Of a stretch of 64,000 bases of DNA, positions 50,425 through 62,073 are shown piece by piece. This DNA comes from Engraulis encrasicolus (lineage: Eukaryota > Chordata > Actinopteri > Clupeiformes > Engraulidae). Each line of letters starts with the position of its first letter. The first letter of the stretch is position 1. The stretch is from the NCBI RefSeq assembly GCF_034702125.1, contig NC_085862.1:14973896-15037895 (forward strand), given 5' to 3'. A model generated the notes under the pieces. The model worked only from the letters and a program-made list of their open reading frames with translations, had not been told where the DNA came from and did no database searches. A program made the position numbers and the translations under genes.

Positions 50425-51027
50425 TCAGATGCTGTCTTCAGCCTCCTCCACGTCATCGTAGACATCTTCTTCTCCAATATCCTGCATTTCCATCGCCTGA
50501 CCACCAGGGGTCAGCGCTCCTCCTCTGCTCCTCAGCTTGAGCCAGATCACTACAGCCACCTCCCCCAGCAGCACACAGCCCAGCAGTGGACCGTACACTC
50601 TGTAGAACGGAGAGTGCACCCCAAACGGATCCCTGTACTGAAGGCGGATACTCCCCTCATAACAAACCGGCCCACTTGCCAAGACTCTCCAAGTGTACAC
50701 TCCACTGTCCTCTGCTGTGAGGTTGAAGATGTTCAGAGACGTGCTGGAGTTGAAGACAGTCACTCTGCCCACCAGATCCTCAGGCATACGCACATCACTC
50801 ACACCATAGAAACGGGCCATTTTTTGTCCATAAATTCTGTAATCAGCATCTGTGAACGTAGACCTTTCTGACGGAACCACTGGACCCTAAGCAAAGCCTC
50901 AGAGTCGTTTACATGCGCATCCATAGGGACACTTTCACTTTGAGAAAACATCACAGTTACAGGGGAGAATTCAAGACAAACTGAGAGCGAAATAACATTG
51001 ACGTGAAAGTGAAAATGTCCGCAGCTA
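50425..51027 (-). pseudogene. 3' part of the Ig-superfamily receptor: last Ig strands, membrane segment, cytoplasmic tail
   Basis: From 50886 down one frame encodes GPVVPSERSTFTDADYRIYG, DLVGRVTVFNSSTSLNIFN, LTAEDSGVYTWRVL (V-set-like, with W where the usual Cys stands), a single membrane span (VYGPLLGCVLLGEVAVVIWL) and a tail ending EEDVYDDVEEAEDSI and TGA. YDDV is only loosely ITIM-like. Between 51027 and about 50890 another frame continues the upstream Ig domain (TGC GGA..., then ESVPMDAHVNDSEALLRVQW). The two frames can be joined by a 74- or 95-nt intron with acceptor cttag at 50887, or they reflect a one-base frameshift. Family and gene name are not recognised. Confidence 0.5.
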
Positions 51028-51029
51028 TA

Positions 51030-52259
51030 CAGTATATCACGAAAGTGAATACACCCCTCACAGTTTTGCAGATTTTTGAGTATATCTTTTCATAGGAAAG
51101 CATTACAGAAATGTAACGTTGACACAATGATTAGTGACCTTTTAACAACATATTTAACCGCTTACATTTCTTGTTCACTCAGAAAAAAACAAAATACAGC
51201 CATTAATGTTTGAACATGTACTCACAAAAGTACGAAACGAAATGAAAAGGGATGACAAGGGAGGTCATCAGTGTGCGTTTCAACCTCTCTTTGCATTGAA
51301 CTTTTACATTTTAAGTCTGCATCGGGCTTAAATAGATCGGTGTGAGATTTGAATGCAATCCTATGGGATCTGCTTCAGTAGTCACAGTGCATGTTGACAT
51401 GCATGTTTCTTTTAGGTGTATTTCAGATTACCAATGTTGACAGCATTCATGCATCCCCAAACCATGTCAGTCCCACTACCATGCTTGGCTTTTGATAGGA
51501 TACACTTTTTTTTAAACTCACTTGTTTACCACCACACATGCTTGACACCATCTAAAGTATATTTGTTTATCTTGGTCTCTTCAGATCACACGACATGGTT
51601 CCAGTGATCCATATCCTTGGTCTGTTCATCTTTCTTGAGACCAAGATAAACAAATTTGCTTTAGATGGTGTCAAGCATGTGTGGTGGTAAACAAGTGAGT
51701 TTTACAAAAAAGGTGTATCCTCTCAATAGCCAAGCATGGTAATGGGACTGACATGGTTTGGGGATGCATGAATGCTGTCAACATTGGCAATCTGAAATAC
51801 ACCTAAAAGAAACATGCATGTCAACATGCACTGTGACTACTGAAGCAGATCATGATATTCTCCATAGGATTGCATTCAAATCTCACAGCAATCTATTTAA
51901 GCCAGATGCAGACTCAAAATGTAAAAGTTCAATGCAAAGAAAGGTTGAAACGCACACTGATGACCTCCCTTGTCATCCCTTTTCATTTCGTTTCATTTCG
52001 AGACGATTCGAGCCAACACAGCCCCTTCTCTACCGGATTTTAATCTGGGGTGTACTCACTTTTGTGAGTACATGTTCAAACATTAATGGCTGTATTTTGT
52101 TTTTTTCTGAGTGAACAAGAAATGTAAGTGGTTAAATATGTTGCTAAAAGGTCACTAATCATTGTGTCAAAGTTACATTTCTGTAATGCTTTCCTATGAA
52201 AAGATATACTCAAAAATCTGCAAAACTGTGAGGGGTGTATTCACTTTCGTGATATACTG
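51030..52259. mobile_element. Tc1/mariner-type palindromic element splitting an Ig exon
   Basis: A 1,230-bp element with inverted ends CAGTATATCACGAAAGTGAA and its complement, flanked by TA at 51028-51029 and 52260-52261. The arms are inverted copies over most of the element (for example catgtactcacaaaagt and acttttgtgagtacatg). No transposase is readable. It lies between the Tyr and Cys codons of an Ig V-set-like domain. Confidence 0.88.
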
Positions 52260-52261
52260 TA

Positions 52262-53173
52262 CATCCCTGTATGTTGCTGGGACACAGAGGGAATGTTGAG
52301 GGAATAGTCTCCAGCCTGGCTGCCGTTCAGCATGTACATCACTTTCGGAGGCCAGGTCTGGTTGCTGCTGATTCTGACATATCCAGTTGGTGTTTTCCAG
52401 CGCACTTCTTCTGAAAGATTTCTTCTGAAAGTGCAGGGAAGAGTGACACTCTCCTTCTCATGAGTAACGATAACTGGGGGAATATATTCGAGCAATTGCT
52501 GTTTAGCCTGTTGGCATTGACCTCTTCTCCACATCGTACATAAGAACTTGTTAAATGGGTCACTGTACATAAACCCAGAAAGCGTGACCATGGAGGTGTT
52601 GGTGTCCACCTGCAGTGTGTTAATCAGGTGTGGCATGAGGGGCTCCAGAGAGGAGCTGGTGTCCAGGGCCAGAGTGAAATGTCTCTCATGATATGCATAC
52701 AGCTCTAGACTGCTGCCATTCACCAGAGCAGAACCAAACTCACACAGCACAGCATTGCCATCTCTAACAAACACAACACCATCCTCTCTAGATATGTCCA
52801 CACCACCTTCTTCACAGACAGTGAGGCGTTTGATGACGCTTTCTACTGAGCTATTTTTTTCTCTCCTCCCCTCCACTCTGTAGTCTCCACTTTGTGACAT
52901 GGTGAGGCTGTTAAATATAAAACTGGAACTCTCTCCAGGGCAGGTAATGTCATAGCCGTCTAGTTGTGGGCTGTCTGGCTGTGAGCAGTTGACCAGAAGC
53001 ATATCTCCATCTTCGTAAATCCTGTACATCATGCTGTCATTGGCCCCACGAAAATCACCTAATTCAGCAACTCCTCCTTTAGTCCCGAATGTAAGAAAGG
53101 GATCTGGACTGAGGTGGACCGCAGAGACGAAAACCAATAGGATAAATGTCCTCGTGCACTCTGACCTCTCCAT
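52262..53173 (-). pseudogene. 5' part of an Ig-superfamily type I receptor, interrupted by a transposon
   Basis: A continuous frame of about 303 residues from ATG 53173: signal peptide (MERSECTRTFILLVFVSAVH), then three Ig-like units, seen as FNSLTMSQSGDYRVEG, GNAVLCEFGS...FLCTMWRR and ESVTLPCTFRR...DYSLNIPSVSQQHTGMY, with about eight N-glycosylation sites. The third domain stops at the transposon at 52260. A TATA-like AAATAAAAGG lies at about 53244-53254, which favours ATG 53173 over 53239. Three Ig domains in one uninterrupted exon is unusual. It is likely an immune-type receptor of fish, but I do not recognise the family. Confidence 0.6.
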
Positions 53174-53243
53174 AATAAGGCACCGTGTCTGACTCCAGTC
53201 TGACTGTTTCGAGTGTGACAGACTGTGCAAGAACTTCAACTGG

Positions 53244-53254
53244 CCTTTTATTTA
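53244..53254 (-). promoter_or_regulatory. TATA-like box of the Ig-superfamily gene
   Basis: TAAATAAAAGG on the minus strand, about 70-80 nt upstream of ATG 53173. A start site about 30 nt downstream would exclude the ATG at 53239. Confidence 0.4.
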
Positions 53255-54173
53255 GACGCAGAGAGTGTGTGTGTGTGTGTGTGTTTGGGTGGGTGCCGTT
53301 GAGCGTCCGGGAACATGAAATGATAATGTCAATTGAGATAATAGACGTAGACCATGGGTCATTCACTCGTGGATGTTACGTGGAGGTTATCAAACGCCCA
53401 ACAGTGGACTTAGGCCTATGTAGAAAACGTGAAACGTTCAGGCCTATGTAATAGAACATAAAACAAAACCCCAACACGTTAGACCTACATGATAATACAA
53501 ATCCTATCCTGGGGCACAAAAGTTTCGCATTCGAAATCCTTCACACTATAGACAAAAATACACAACAGGCCTATATAAAATATGAAGGACACATTATCTG
53601 GTTAGCTCACGGTCCCTTTGTGCCTCGTGTAGGCGAGTGAAGGCAGGTTCCAATATCCCGACAGTCAGACTTTTCACAGTCTTTAAATGTCCTCCGAGGT
53701 CGCTTCGCTTCCGTGACTTAAATAGCTCAAAAAGTGTATTCCCATGCGAACGAAATATGTGCAAAAAGCGTAGTTGTATGATACAGTCGATAGTCCTACA
53801 ACTCGAAAGGCATCGCAAGCGGCCTGACTGTTTCAAGCGCATCCAGAGTGTGCTGCTGCAACAACGCCTCGGCCTGAGGTTGTTCACGTGAACTTTTAAT
53901 TTACATCAGCCAGGCACTGCGTGACACCTGCTGCATGCTGGGTGGTCTCCCTCCTGAACTTTATTCAATATCAAAACGAATGAGGAATGATTATGCTAAA
54001 TCCAACCTGCACAAATAATTACAGGCTATCTTTAGAAATGCAATTTCATATAGGCCTATGCAATCCCAATGAAACATAATAATGTTCTTACATTAAAATA
54101 CACGATATTCACTTAATGAAATAGAAATAAATAATGAAAAAATAATAAAGAAAAAAAAACACTTTCATCACAA

Positions 54174-54208
<35 letters not shown>

Positions 54209-54288
54209 CAGCAGCAGCAGCGCAGCAGCAAAAACTCGTATCTTCTCAGTGGAATGAACTCCCTATCTACTACTTCTAAGAAAACATA

Positions 54289-54346
<58 letters not shown>

Positions 54347-54405
54347 CTGCCTATCAGGTTGCCGTGGTAACCAGTGATGACGTCAACTTACCCACTGCAC
54401 TGTCC
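53255..54405. other. Intergenic sequence upstream of the Ig gene
   Basis: No gene is seen. It holds short GT/CA tracts (53267-53284, 54183-54208, 54291-54344) and a (CAG)n-like patch near 54210-54230. The open frames at 53594-53891 have no recognisable features. Confidence 0.5.
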
Positions 54406-55747
54406 TATAGAGTTCTTCAGTAACGCGGAAGCATGTAGTAGATTGTAGTCTTTCATGTTAGCATTTAAGGACTTCCTGGTTCGTATCGGCTTCCGGCCTC
54501 CATTGGGAATGAATAGGGGTAAATTTCAAATAAGCTCCGAGTGCAAGCACGCGCTTAGCGAACCCCCGCAAACTGTCGAGGGTGTTAAAAATAGGCTGTA
54601 GGTATGACATGGTTGATCATTTTGTGTCAAACTTCGACATAAATACGATGTTGCGTCCATATGCTAAACCCGGAAGCTTTTGGCGACTACAGAAGCGGCG
54701 CCTGTATCTAACGGCATATACGTGCGGAGGCTTGTACCCATGGCAACCAAAGGAAAGTATGTAGTTCGGAAGTTTTAATGATCAGAAAGGGGTTAGCAAT
54801 ATTGAATTATAATCGTCATGATTTAACATGTGAATACACCAACGTGATGATACGATCCGTTCCACTAATGAGAAAGGGATGCGGGGACACGCTAATGTTC
54901 GTTGTTGCCGTGCAACTTATATTTTTGCCAAACCTGAATCTCTATGGCGTTTTGCAATGTAAAAAATCGCCATCGAACCGGAAGTCCAAACGCCGCATAC
55001 AAGTTGACGTCAACGCTGAAGAGCTCTATTCTTATTCTAATAGAGCTCTTCAGCGTTGACGTCAACTTGTATGCGGCGTTTGGACTACCGGTTCCCTGGC
55101 GATTTTTTACATTGCAAAACGCCATAGAGCTCTTCAGCGTTGACGTCAACTTGTATGCGGCGTTTGGACTACCGGTTCGATGGCGATTTTTTACATTGCA
55201 AAACGCCATAGAGATTCAGGTTTGGCAAAAATATAAGTTGCACGGCAACAACGAACATTAGCGTGTCCCCGCATCCCTTTCTCATTAGTGGAACGGATCA
55301 TATCATCATGTTGGTGTATTCACATGTTAAATCATGACGATTATAATTCAATATTGCTAACCCCTTTCTGATCATTAAAACTTCCGAACTACATACTTTC
55401 CTTTGGTTGCCATGGGTACAACCCTCCGCACGTACATGCCGTTAGATACAGGCGCCGCTTCTGTAGTCGCCAAAAGCTTCCGGGTTTAGCATATGGACGC
55501 AACATCGTATTTATGTCGAAGTTTGACACAAAATGATCAACCATGTCATACCTACAGCCTATTTTTAACACCCTCGACAGTTTGCGGGGGTTCGCTAAGC
55601 GCGTGCTTGCACTCGGAGCTTATTTGAAATTTACCCCTATTCATTCTCAATGGAGGCCGGAAGCCGATACGAACCAGGAAGTCCTTAAATGCTAACATTA
55701 AAGACTACAATCTACTACATGCTTCCGCGTTACTGAAGAACTCTATA
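54406..55747. mobile_element. 1.34-kb foldback element with a repeated central unit
   Basis: Outer ends TATAGAGTTCTTCAGTAACG and CGTTACTGAAGAACTCTATA are inverted, and the arms stay near-identical for about 600 bp to a centre near 55035. A unit of about 100 bp (caacttgtatgcggcgtttg ... acattgcaaaacgccatag) occurs once in the left arm and twice in tandem in the right arm. TA duplicates at the ends suggest a TA target. The 60-residue frames at 54582 and 55389 are the same sequence read from both arms. Confidence 0.88.
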
Positions 55748-55872
55748 CAAGTTCAAGTTTAAGAAGCCTTATATGACTGATGGGTGATTGTATTGCCAAA
55801 GCGCAAGATATAATGAACATGCATTCATTCATTCATTCATTCATTCTTTCGTATACAGAACACCCAATGAAA

Positions 55873-55875
<3 letters not shown>

Positions 55876-55927
<52 letters not shown>

Positions 55928-56003
55928 AATGAGTATATGTGTGCTCTCTCTCCCTAGTCTCATCTTCCTCCTTCTCTCTGTTGATTTCTTGTCTCCGCCC
56001 ATC

Positions 56004-56095
<92 letters not shown>
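55876..56095. repeat. (GT)n and (CA)n tracts in inverted arrangement
   Basis: GT at about 55876-55926 and CA at about 56014-56095, separated by about 88 bp. The two are complementary and could form a cruciform or RNA hairpin. Confidence 0.93.
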
Positions 56096-56099
<4 letters not shown>

Positions 56100-56737
56100 A
56101 GATAGTGGATTGAAGTGTAGTCTCTGAATGAGCACAAGAGGGCATCCAAGGACTTGGATTTGGATAAATCTTAGGATGTCCATTTGGTACCGGTATCTGT
56201 TTGGAGAGGAGTCTAGACTAATGATTTCCAAACTGTGGGCAACAAAGGTATTCCAAGTGGGTTGTGAAATCATTTTCTTAGAATCTTAATAATATGTAGG
56301 CCTTCTGTTGACAAATTGTTTGAATTGTATTGTTAATTGGGCCAGAGGTGGGCCTCGAACATTTTTGAACATGTCAAGTGGGCCCCAAGTTGGAAAAGGG
56401 TGAGAAGTTACCCTGGTGTTGATCGTTAACATTAAGGACTCCTGCTTCATCAGCAGGCAATATTTAGTTGTTAAGTTGATGTTGTTGTCGCCATAGTTGA
56501 AAAGTTCTTTGATGTGTTCTATTTGGAGTTGTCATTACATTGTTACGTTGTCTTGATGTAGCATGTATTTGAAAACTACAATTGATGCTCATGTGTTCCT
56601 TTTGTAGATTTCAAGTTTTGTATTGACACACGCTGGCATTGCTCCCTCCCATCTTCATATACTAAGAAAGTATTACCAAATTATTTCTGGTGGTAGTGAG
56701 AGATGGTTTCTAAGAAGCAACCATCTCTGTGGTAGTA

Positions 56738-56915
56738 GACCCCTTTAATGCACACCGCGCCATCAGAGGAACACCGTAATAGTCATTGTAAGATTAATTA
56801 CCATAGTACTACTCTACTATGACATAACATGGGCCTTTATTAATGCATTGCGACTCAAGTCATTGCAATTCTGGTAACAACAAATTTATAACGCCATGTT
56901 TTAATGGGTTAAAGT
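56738..56915. repeat. Interspersed repeat, second copy of 40531-40705
   Basis: Shares taatagtcattg, ctatgacataaca, gggcctttattaatgcattg-like text and caacaaatttataacgcc with the first copy. Confidence 0.5.
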
Positions 56916-57494
56916 CACTGTAGTACTAGTTTTTTCTCATATGAAGTTACAGATGTGAAACTATAGATGTCATTATCTGCCAGTAGGTGATATATTTACA
57001 CACAGGCTTGGATATCGATGTTGGAAGTGTGTCGAATAGATGGTGTGTGCGGAAAAAGTGAGGTGATAGCCAACCCATTCCAAACAAAACATTAATTTGT
57101 TAGTGCGATTCAGACCTTCTTTCCCTTCTTTTAATTTGTTCCAAAGTAATGCTTTACTTAACACGTTGATAGTTCAGTACAGCCTACATCTTGCGAGCTT
57201 CTCTCATAATTTTGTTGTGAGGGAAACCAAGGATGAGGTGCTGAAGTCTTGAAGATTATCTGAGTGACATCTTTTTATAAAATTCACAATCATCAGTCAA
57301 ATAAAGTAAAGGCAAAATCATGATGCTTTGCCCCGTCAGTCATGTCATTGTCCTGTGGAATCAGTGGGTGTTTGCGATCAGTTATATTTGTTATGTGCTG
57401 CAGAACCCATGGCAGTTGAGCATTCAGAAGAATAAAATGATACCTGTAGTGAGTTTTTTGTGCGTCCTTACTGCAATACACCTACTGATTAGAG

Positions 57495-57747
57495 CAGAGG
57501 TGGGGAACCTTTTTCATTCGAGGGGCCACATTATGAACACAAACAAGGATTTCTCTCTGCACTTTAGGCCTATATTGAAGCCAACCACCTTTAGAACAGA
57601 CCCCACCTTTTCTAGGTCCCCTGAATATAACTTAATTGTATTCCAAATGTAATTTCTAAGATTCCTTTACAGATTGTCATATTTCATGTGAAGCAACAAC
57701 CTCATCGGATCCAACAACCATAAATGGCCCTCGAGACGTAGCCTCTG
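57495..57747. mobile_element. Small hAT MITE with perfect 8-bp target duplication
   Basis: Ends CAGAGGTGGGGAACC and GTAGCCTCTG are flanked by gattagag on both sides (57487-57494 and 57748-57755). CAGAGG ends and an 8-bp duplication indicate hAT. Confidence 0.85.
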
Positions 57748-58447
57748 GATTAGAGGGTTGGATTATACCAATATAATGAATCGTAATATGGCCTATGATG
57801 AAGGTTTAGATTACTAAACCAATATAATTCAGAGTAAAAGACTCCTCTATACATCAGGGTAGCATCTAAGTGGCGACTCATTTCGCATGAATGTACCAGT
57901 TGTTGGTAACCCCAACTTCTGCTCCCTTTGTTTTATTTAGGGGGTAATGATCCTGGTTGAGGAAGCGTCATACAGTGTAGCAACCCCTATAGCTACTATT
58001 TTCTAAATAAAATACACATTTCATCATTATACTAAATGGGGTTTGAATCATTTCCAAAATTCACATACTCAAGGAAACTGACCAATTGTACTGATTATAC
58101 ATCTTTTTCAAATGAATAAAGACATAATTGCTTTCTGAAATGTGGACATAAGTATGAGGATTCTGCTGGACAGCGATGATACGGCAAGACTACGCTGCCG
58201 AGCATGGACTCAAAGTCCAGATGTTTGAAAGCGCTAGTTGTGAACGATGTAACAGAATGTCAAGTTGTGCGATGCAACAGAACAGACAGGGAAGCAGTTT
58301 AAATAGTAGACGCATGCTTTAATAATGATGCGCACATAAACAGTCAGACAAATACTCTACGCAGGTTCTTTGTACAGGTTAGAGGATTGGTGCGGTCCGG
58401 GGGTTGGGCGCGGTGGGCCAGAGGCGGCCGCTGGGTCCTAGAGGGGA

Positions 58448-61077
58448 TCAGTTGTCGGGCGTGGCTTTGGGAGAGTAGTCGATGAGAGACTTGTCAATGG
58501 TCTCCACCTGGAACCATGCCCCGTCACCCTTCTGACGCATGTGGCGGCGCACCTGCATCTGCAGATTTCTGAAAACACACAAACACTACATTAGTGACTG
58601 GCTCAGTGTGGTGGGATGGGGATGGTGTCAGGTTGTAGCGAAGTATGGAGGAGGTGTGTGTGTGTGTGTGTGTGCACTACACCATCTCTGTCTTCTCTTG
58701 CTCCATGTGATCAAGTAGGTGTGTGCGAGCTAGTGGCTAGATAAGGCTTAGGTGTGTGTGTGTGTGTGTGTGTGTTACCTCGGGTAAATTCTATTATCCA
58801 AACTCCCACTTGTGTTTGTGGCCTCGTGGTGATGTTGCAAGACGTCATTGATGATTGAAGTTTAATCCAATATATTGCACAAGCGCAAAATTCAATAGTG
58901 ATTTTCTCATTTGCAATAGAGATGTTGAAAGGGGATATGTCCCCCCAAAAGTCCATGTCGAGAACAGGAGTTTGGATAATGGAATGTACGCCCCAGCTCT
59001 GTCTTCTCTTGCTCTATGTGCACTTATACCAGGTGGTGTGTGCGTGCATGCGTGCGTGTGTTTTACCTCATCTCTGTCTTCTCCTGCTCCATTTGCACCA
59101 GTGCCATCATCTTCTCGTACTCCTTCGCTGGATCATCCAGAAGGTTCCTCGCTATCCACCTGGTGATGGGGTGCTGCGCACAACACACACACGTTAAAGG
59201 TACACCCAAACTCCAAATACCTGGTGATGGTGTGTCACACACACACACTACACTACACGTTGTTATGGGGTGCCACTCACACACACCTTATAGTACTCCC
59301 AGTGGTCTGGCACATAGTCCTCAGGGATCTCGGCCAACTCTGCATCACCTGAAACACACGGCGTGATCAAAATCAGTTTCATCGACCAAGTATGCATGCA
59401 TATATAAGGAAGTCAACTCAGATGCCAACATTGGCTATCTAGTACTAATGAAAAGTAAATACAATAAACACTTGAAACCGTGCAGCTCCAACATTAATGT
59501 CATACATACATGGAAGGAGCAAACGTACTGCATAGCAGTGGTTCCCAAACTTCTTATTAACTTGTGCTTTCCCTGTTCGTATGAAAAGCCCCTTCTTTCT
59601 GATGCGCCCCACCTGCAGTACCCCCACCCCCACCTCGGGGGTACCGGCCTCCAGTTTGGTAATCACTGCTGTGTACAGCATCATACAAACCTCCTCTCCA
59701 CTTACTACTACAAAGTAGTATGACTAACAGGCAGAACAAACCTGCACAATGTAAAACACAAAGTCTACAAAGACACATGTGACCCACTAGTAGAGCTTGA
59801 AAATATCTTATTTCTGCATTTATTATGCATCATTATAGGGTCATTATATCAGATATAGCACAACCACAACGGATTCACATGGGTAATGTAAAGGTACAGC
59901 ATTCCACATAACTACAAAACATCCTGTTTCTGTGGTTATAACTATTCATAACTGGCCAATTATTTCTTGTGTATGTCACACACTTCTCAACTCACCAATA
60001 AACACATTGACAAAGGTGATGAATGCAGCGAGAGGAATTCCTGTCAGCAGTGTGTAGTATTGCTGGAAAGGAATAAAACACAAGTGAGGAAAAAATACAC
60101 CTGAAGATGCATTTGTGGCTGCTCGTTTTAGCATTACATTACACTCAGCTGCCACTTTCTTTCGAAGCTAGTTATTTGCAGGGTATTGGTTACAGCCCCT
60201 GGAGCAAGTTACATGCCTTGCTTGAGGGCACTTCCTCAGCCATGTCAGTGGAAGGATGGGATTTGAACCTCCACCCTCTGATCTAAAGCCCATCCCCAAG
60301 CCTGCCCACGACTGTCAGTTCATACATGTGTCATTCAAGTGTAATCAAATCGTTTAATCTTGTCAGGCTGATTGCTGATGAATGTGGTTTAGACATGAAC
60401 TCCGTACCAAGAGACGCAGAAACCTTCTGTCGTAGTAATCAGATGGTTTGATGATGAACATTTTCTTCCCATGGCTGCCGTATCGTACCACCGCTGTAGG
60501 AGAGGAAAGGTGTGGAGAGGGGGAAGAGTTGAGGTGAGGAGAGGAGAGAAGATGGGAAGAGTAAATGTGAGTTACCCTATCAACCACACTAGAACTATTA
60601 TTTTAAGGTCATTAGAAAGCCTACTGTCCCACTTTACCATGTGCACTTTGACTAGTGCCCAAGTAACCTCATTTGAACTTAGCACAACACAGGCTCGTTC
60701 ACACTTTAGAATTGAACACAAGACATTTCCGCAAGGCGAATGCTGGGGCGAACAACAAGAGTGTAATATAACTCACTTGATTGTTGGTAACCTGTTATAC
60801 TCCGTTAATTAAACCGTAAACAATGCAGCCAGCTCAGCTGCTAGCTATCTGGCTAGCAAACACAAGTGCCTTCAGTTGAGCGGACTGACAAGGTCATAAT
60901 CAAAACAGAGCTCAGCCGAAACATTATTCCACAATGTAACATCTATAAACGCAACTCACCCTTTTCTGTTTTTAATGCCGAGCCAGAGAGTAAAGTCCCG
61001 ACGGGAATGTTGCTTTTTAAAGGATTCAATCTGCCTGCCAAAGCGGCAGCAGACCGTAGGACGCTCATACCCACCAT
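58448..61077 (-). CDS. ndufb5: NADH dehydrogenase 1 beta subcomplex subunit 5 (complete, 6 exons, 186 residues)
   Basis: Accessory subunit of mitochondrial complex I in the inner membrane. Exons in order: 60960-61077, 60408-60493, 59996-60062, 59287-59348, 59067-59173, 58448-58568; all GT-AG and in phase, 561 nt with stop. The protein has a mitochondrial presequence-like start ([20 protein letters not shown]), the conserved [20 protein letters not shown], one membrane span ([19 protein letters not shown]), [34 protein letters not shown] and the C-terminus YSPKATPDN, shared with human (human HSPKATPDN; 189 residues). The start is the first ATG followed by an in-frame presequence. An ATTAAA signal on minus (58318-58323) probably ends the transcript. 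Confidence 0.96.
59536..59668. mobile_element. Small hAT-like MITE in ndufb5 intron 3
   Basis: Ends CAGTGGTTCCCAAAC and GTTTGGTAATCACTG are inverted. The flanking 8-mers ctgcatag and ctgtgtac match only partly, so the target duplication is weak. CAGTGGTTC ends are classic hAT. Confidence 0.6.
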
Positions 61078-61343
61078 CACTACTTTGGGCAGAGTTCCAC
61101 CGGAAGAACTTCATATTTCGCCTCCCTTGTGGCACGCCATCTTTGATGAGGGAAAATATTTTTCTGAACTTTAGACTACAAACTAGAAGCATATGTGGTA
61201 TATGTGGTTCTTATGTGTCCCTGTATTTATTTAAAAACAACAGTGTCAATGAAAAAATGCTTGATTGTCTAAAACCCAAGTCAACACAACCTTGGTGCAT
61301 CCTGGGTAAAAGGAAGTGCTCCTCACCTGTCATCAGTTTCAAA
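61078..61343. promoter_or_regulatory. Shared divergent promoter of ndufb5 and mrpl47
   Basis: Only 266 bp separate the two start codons. ETS-type sites ACCGGAAG (61099-61106) and AGGAAGTG (61311-61318) lie near either end; GABP (NRF-2) sites of this kind are common in promoters of mitochondrial-protein genes. The head-to-head order matches human NDUFB5/MRPL47. Confidence 0.7.
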
Positions 61344-62003
61344 ATGGCGGCGACCTCTGCAGGACGCATTGCTGGTTTATGTCGACTATTTCAGCGTTCT
61401 GTGTCAATACAAACATCATCTTTCACATCACAGCAAACGCAGTATTCTTCAATCAGGTGTAATACTCTCGCCAGCAGGTAATGACATTTATCTTCTTGCT
61501 GCGAGTCAGTGTAGCCTACTGTTGTGTGATGCAACGAACACCCAGCTGGGTTGCTGAATGGGGCTGCGTAGACAGCGGATGTTTTTAATGTTCATGTTCT
61601 TCTACTTCATGTCTGTTACGTTTCAGGTTCAGCTCAGTTTGTCCGGCTGCGGTGCCGATCCATTGTCGTCTCTTCCACACATCACACAGTCGCAGCGGAC
61701 TCGATGAGTTCTTCGATACTCCCGAGAACTGGGGCGAACCTAAAGTCAAGTCTGGTACGTGTGTTTGTGCACGTGTGTGTGTGCTTGCTTGTTATTGTCT
61801 GTAGAGTACTTCGATCTCTGATGGCCCCGTCAGTGTGTGCAGCTGATATATTCGAATCCACTCCAGCTGGGTTTATTTGGGTGGTTCTGTGCTTCTGTCG
61901 TGTAGCACTGATCCACCATTCCCATTACAACTACTGAGCCCCCACCAATTGCCCGTTTCCCTTTTGGCTACCGATTCTGCTCTGTGTGTGTAGGCCTATG
62001 TGT

Positions 62004-62073
<70 letters not shown>

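Larger units (their letters stand above)
56096..58300. other. Intergenic region downstream of ndufb5
   Basis: No gene is seen. It contains a repeat at 56738-56915 paired with 40531-40705, and a small hAT MITE at 57495-57747. The rest is unremarkable AT-rich sequence. Confidence 0.5.

Noticed and set aside
54582..55571. A conserved 60-residue protein found twice
   Set aside because: The two frames are the two arms of the same foldback element, so identity reflects the palindrome and not selection.
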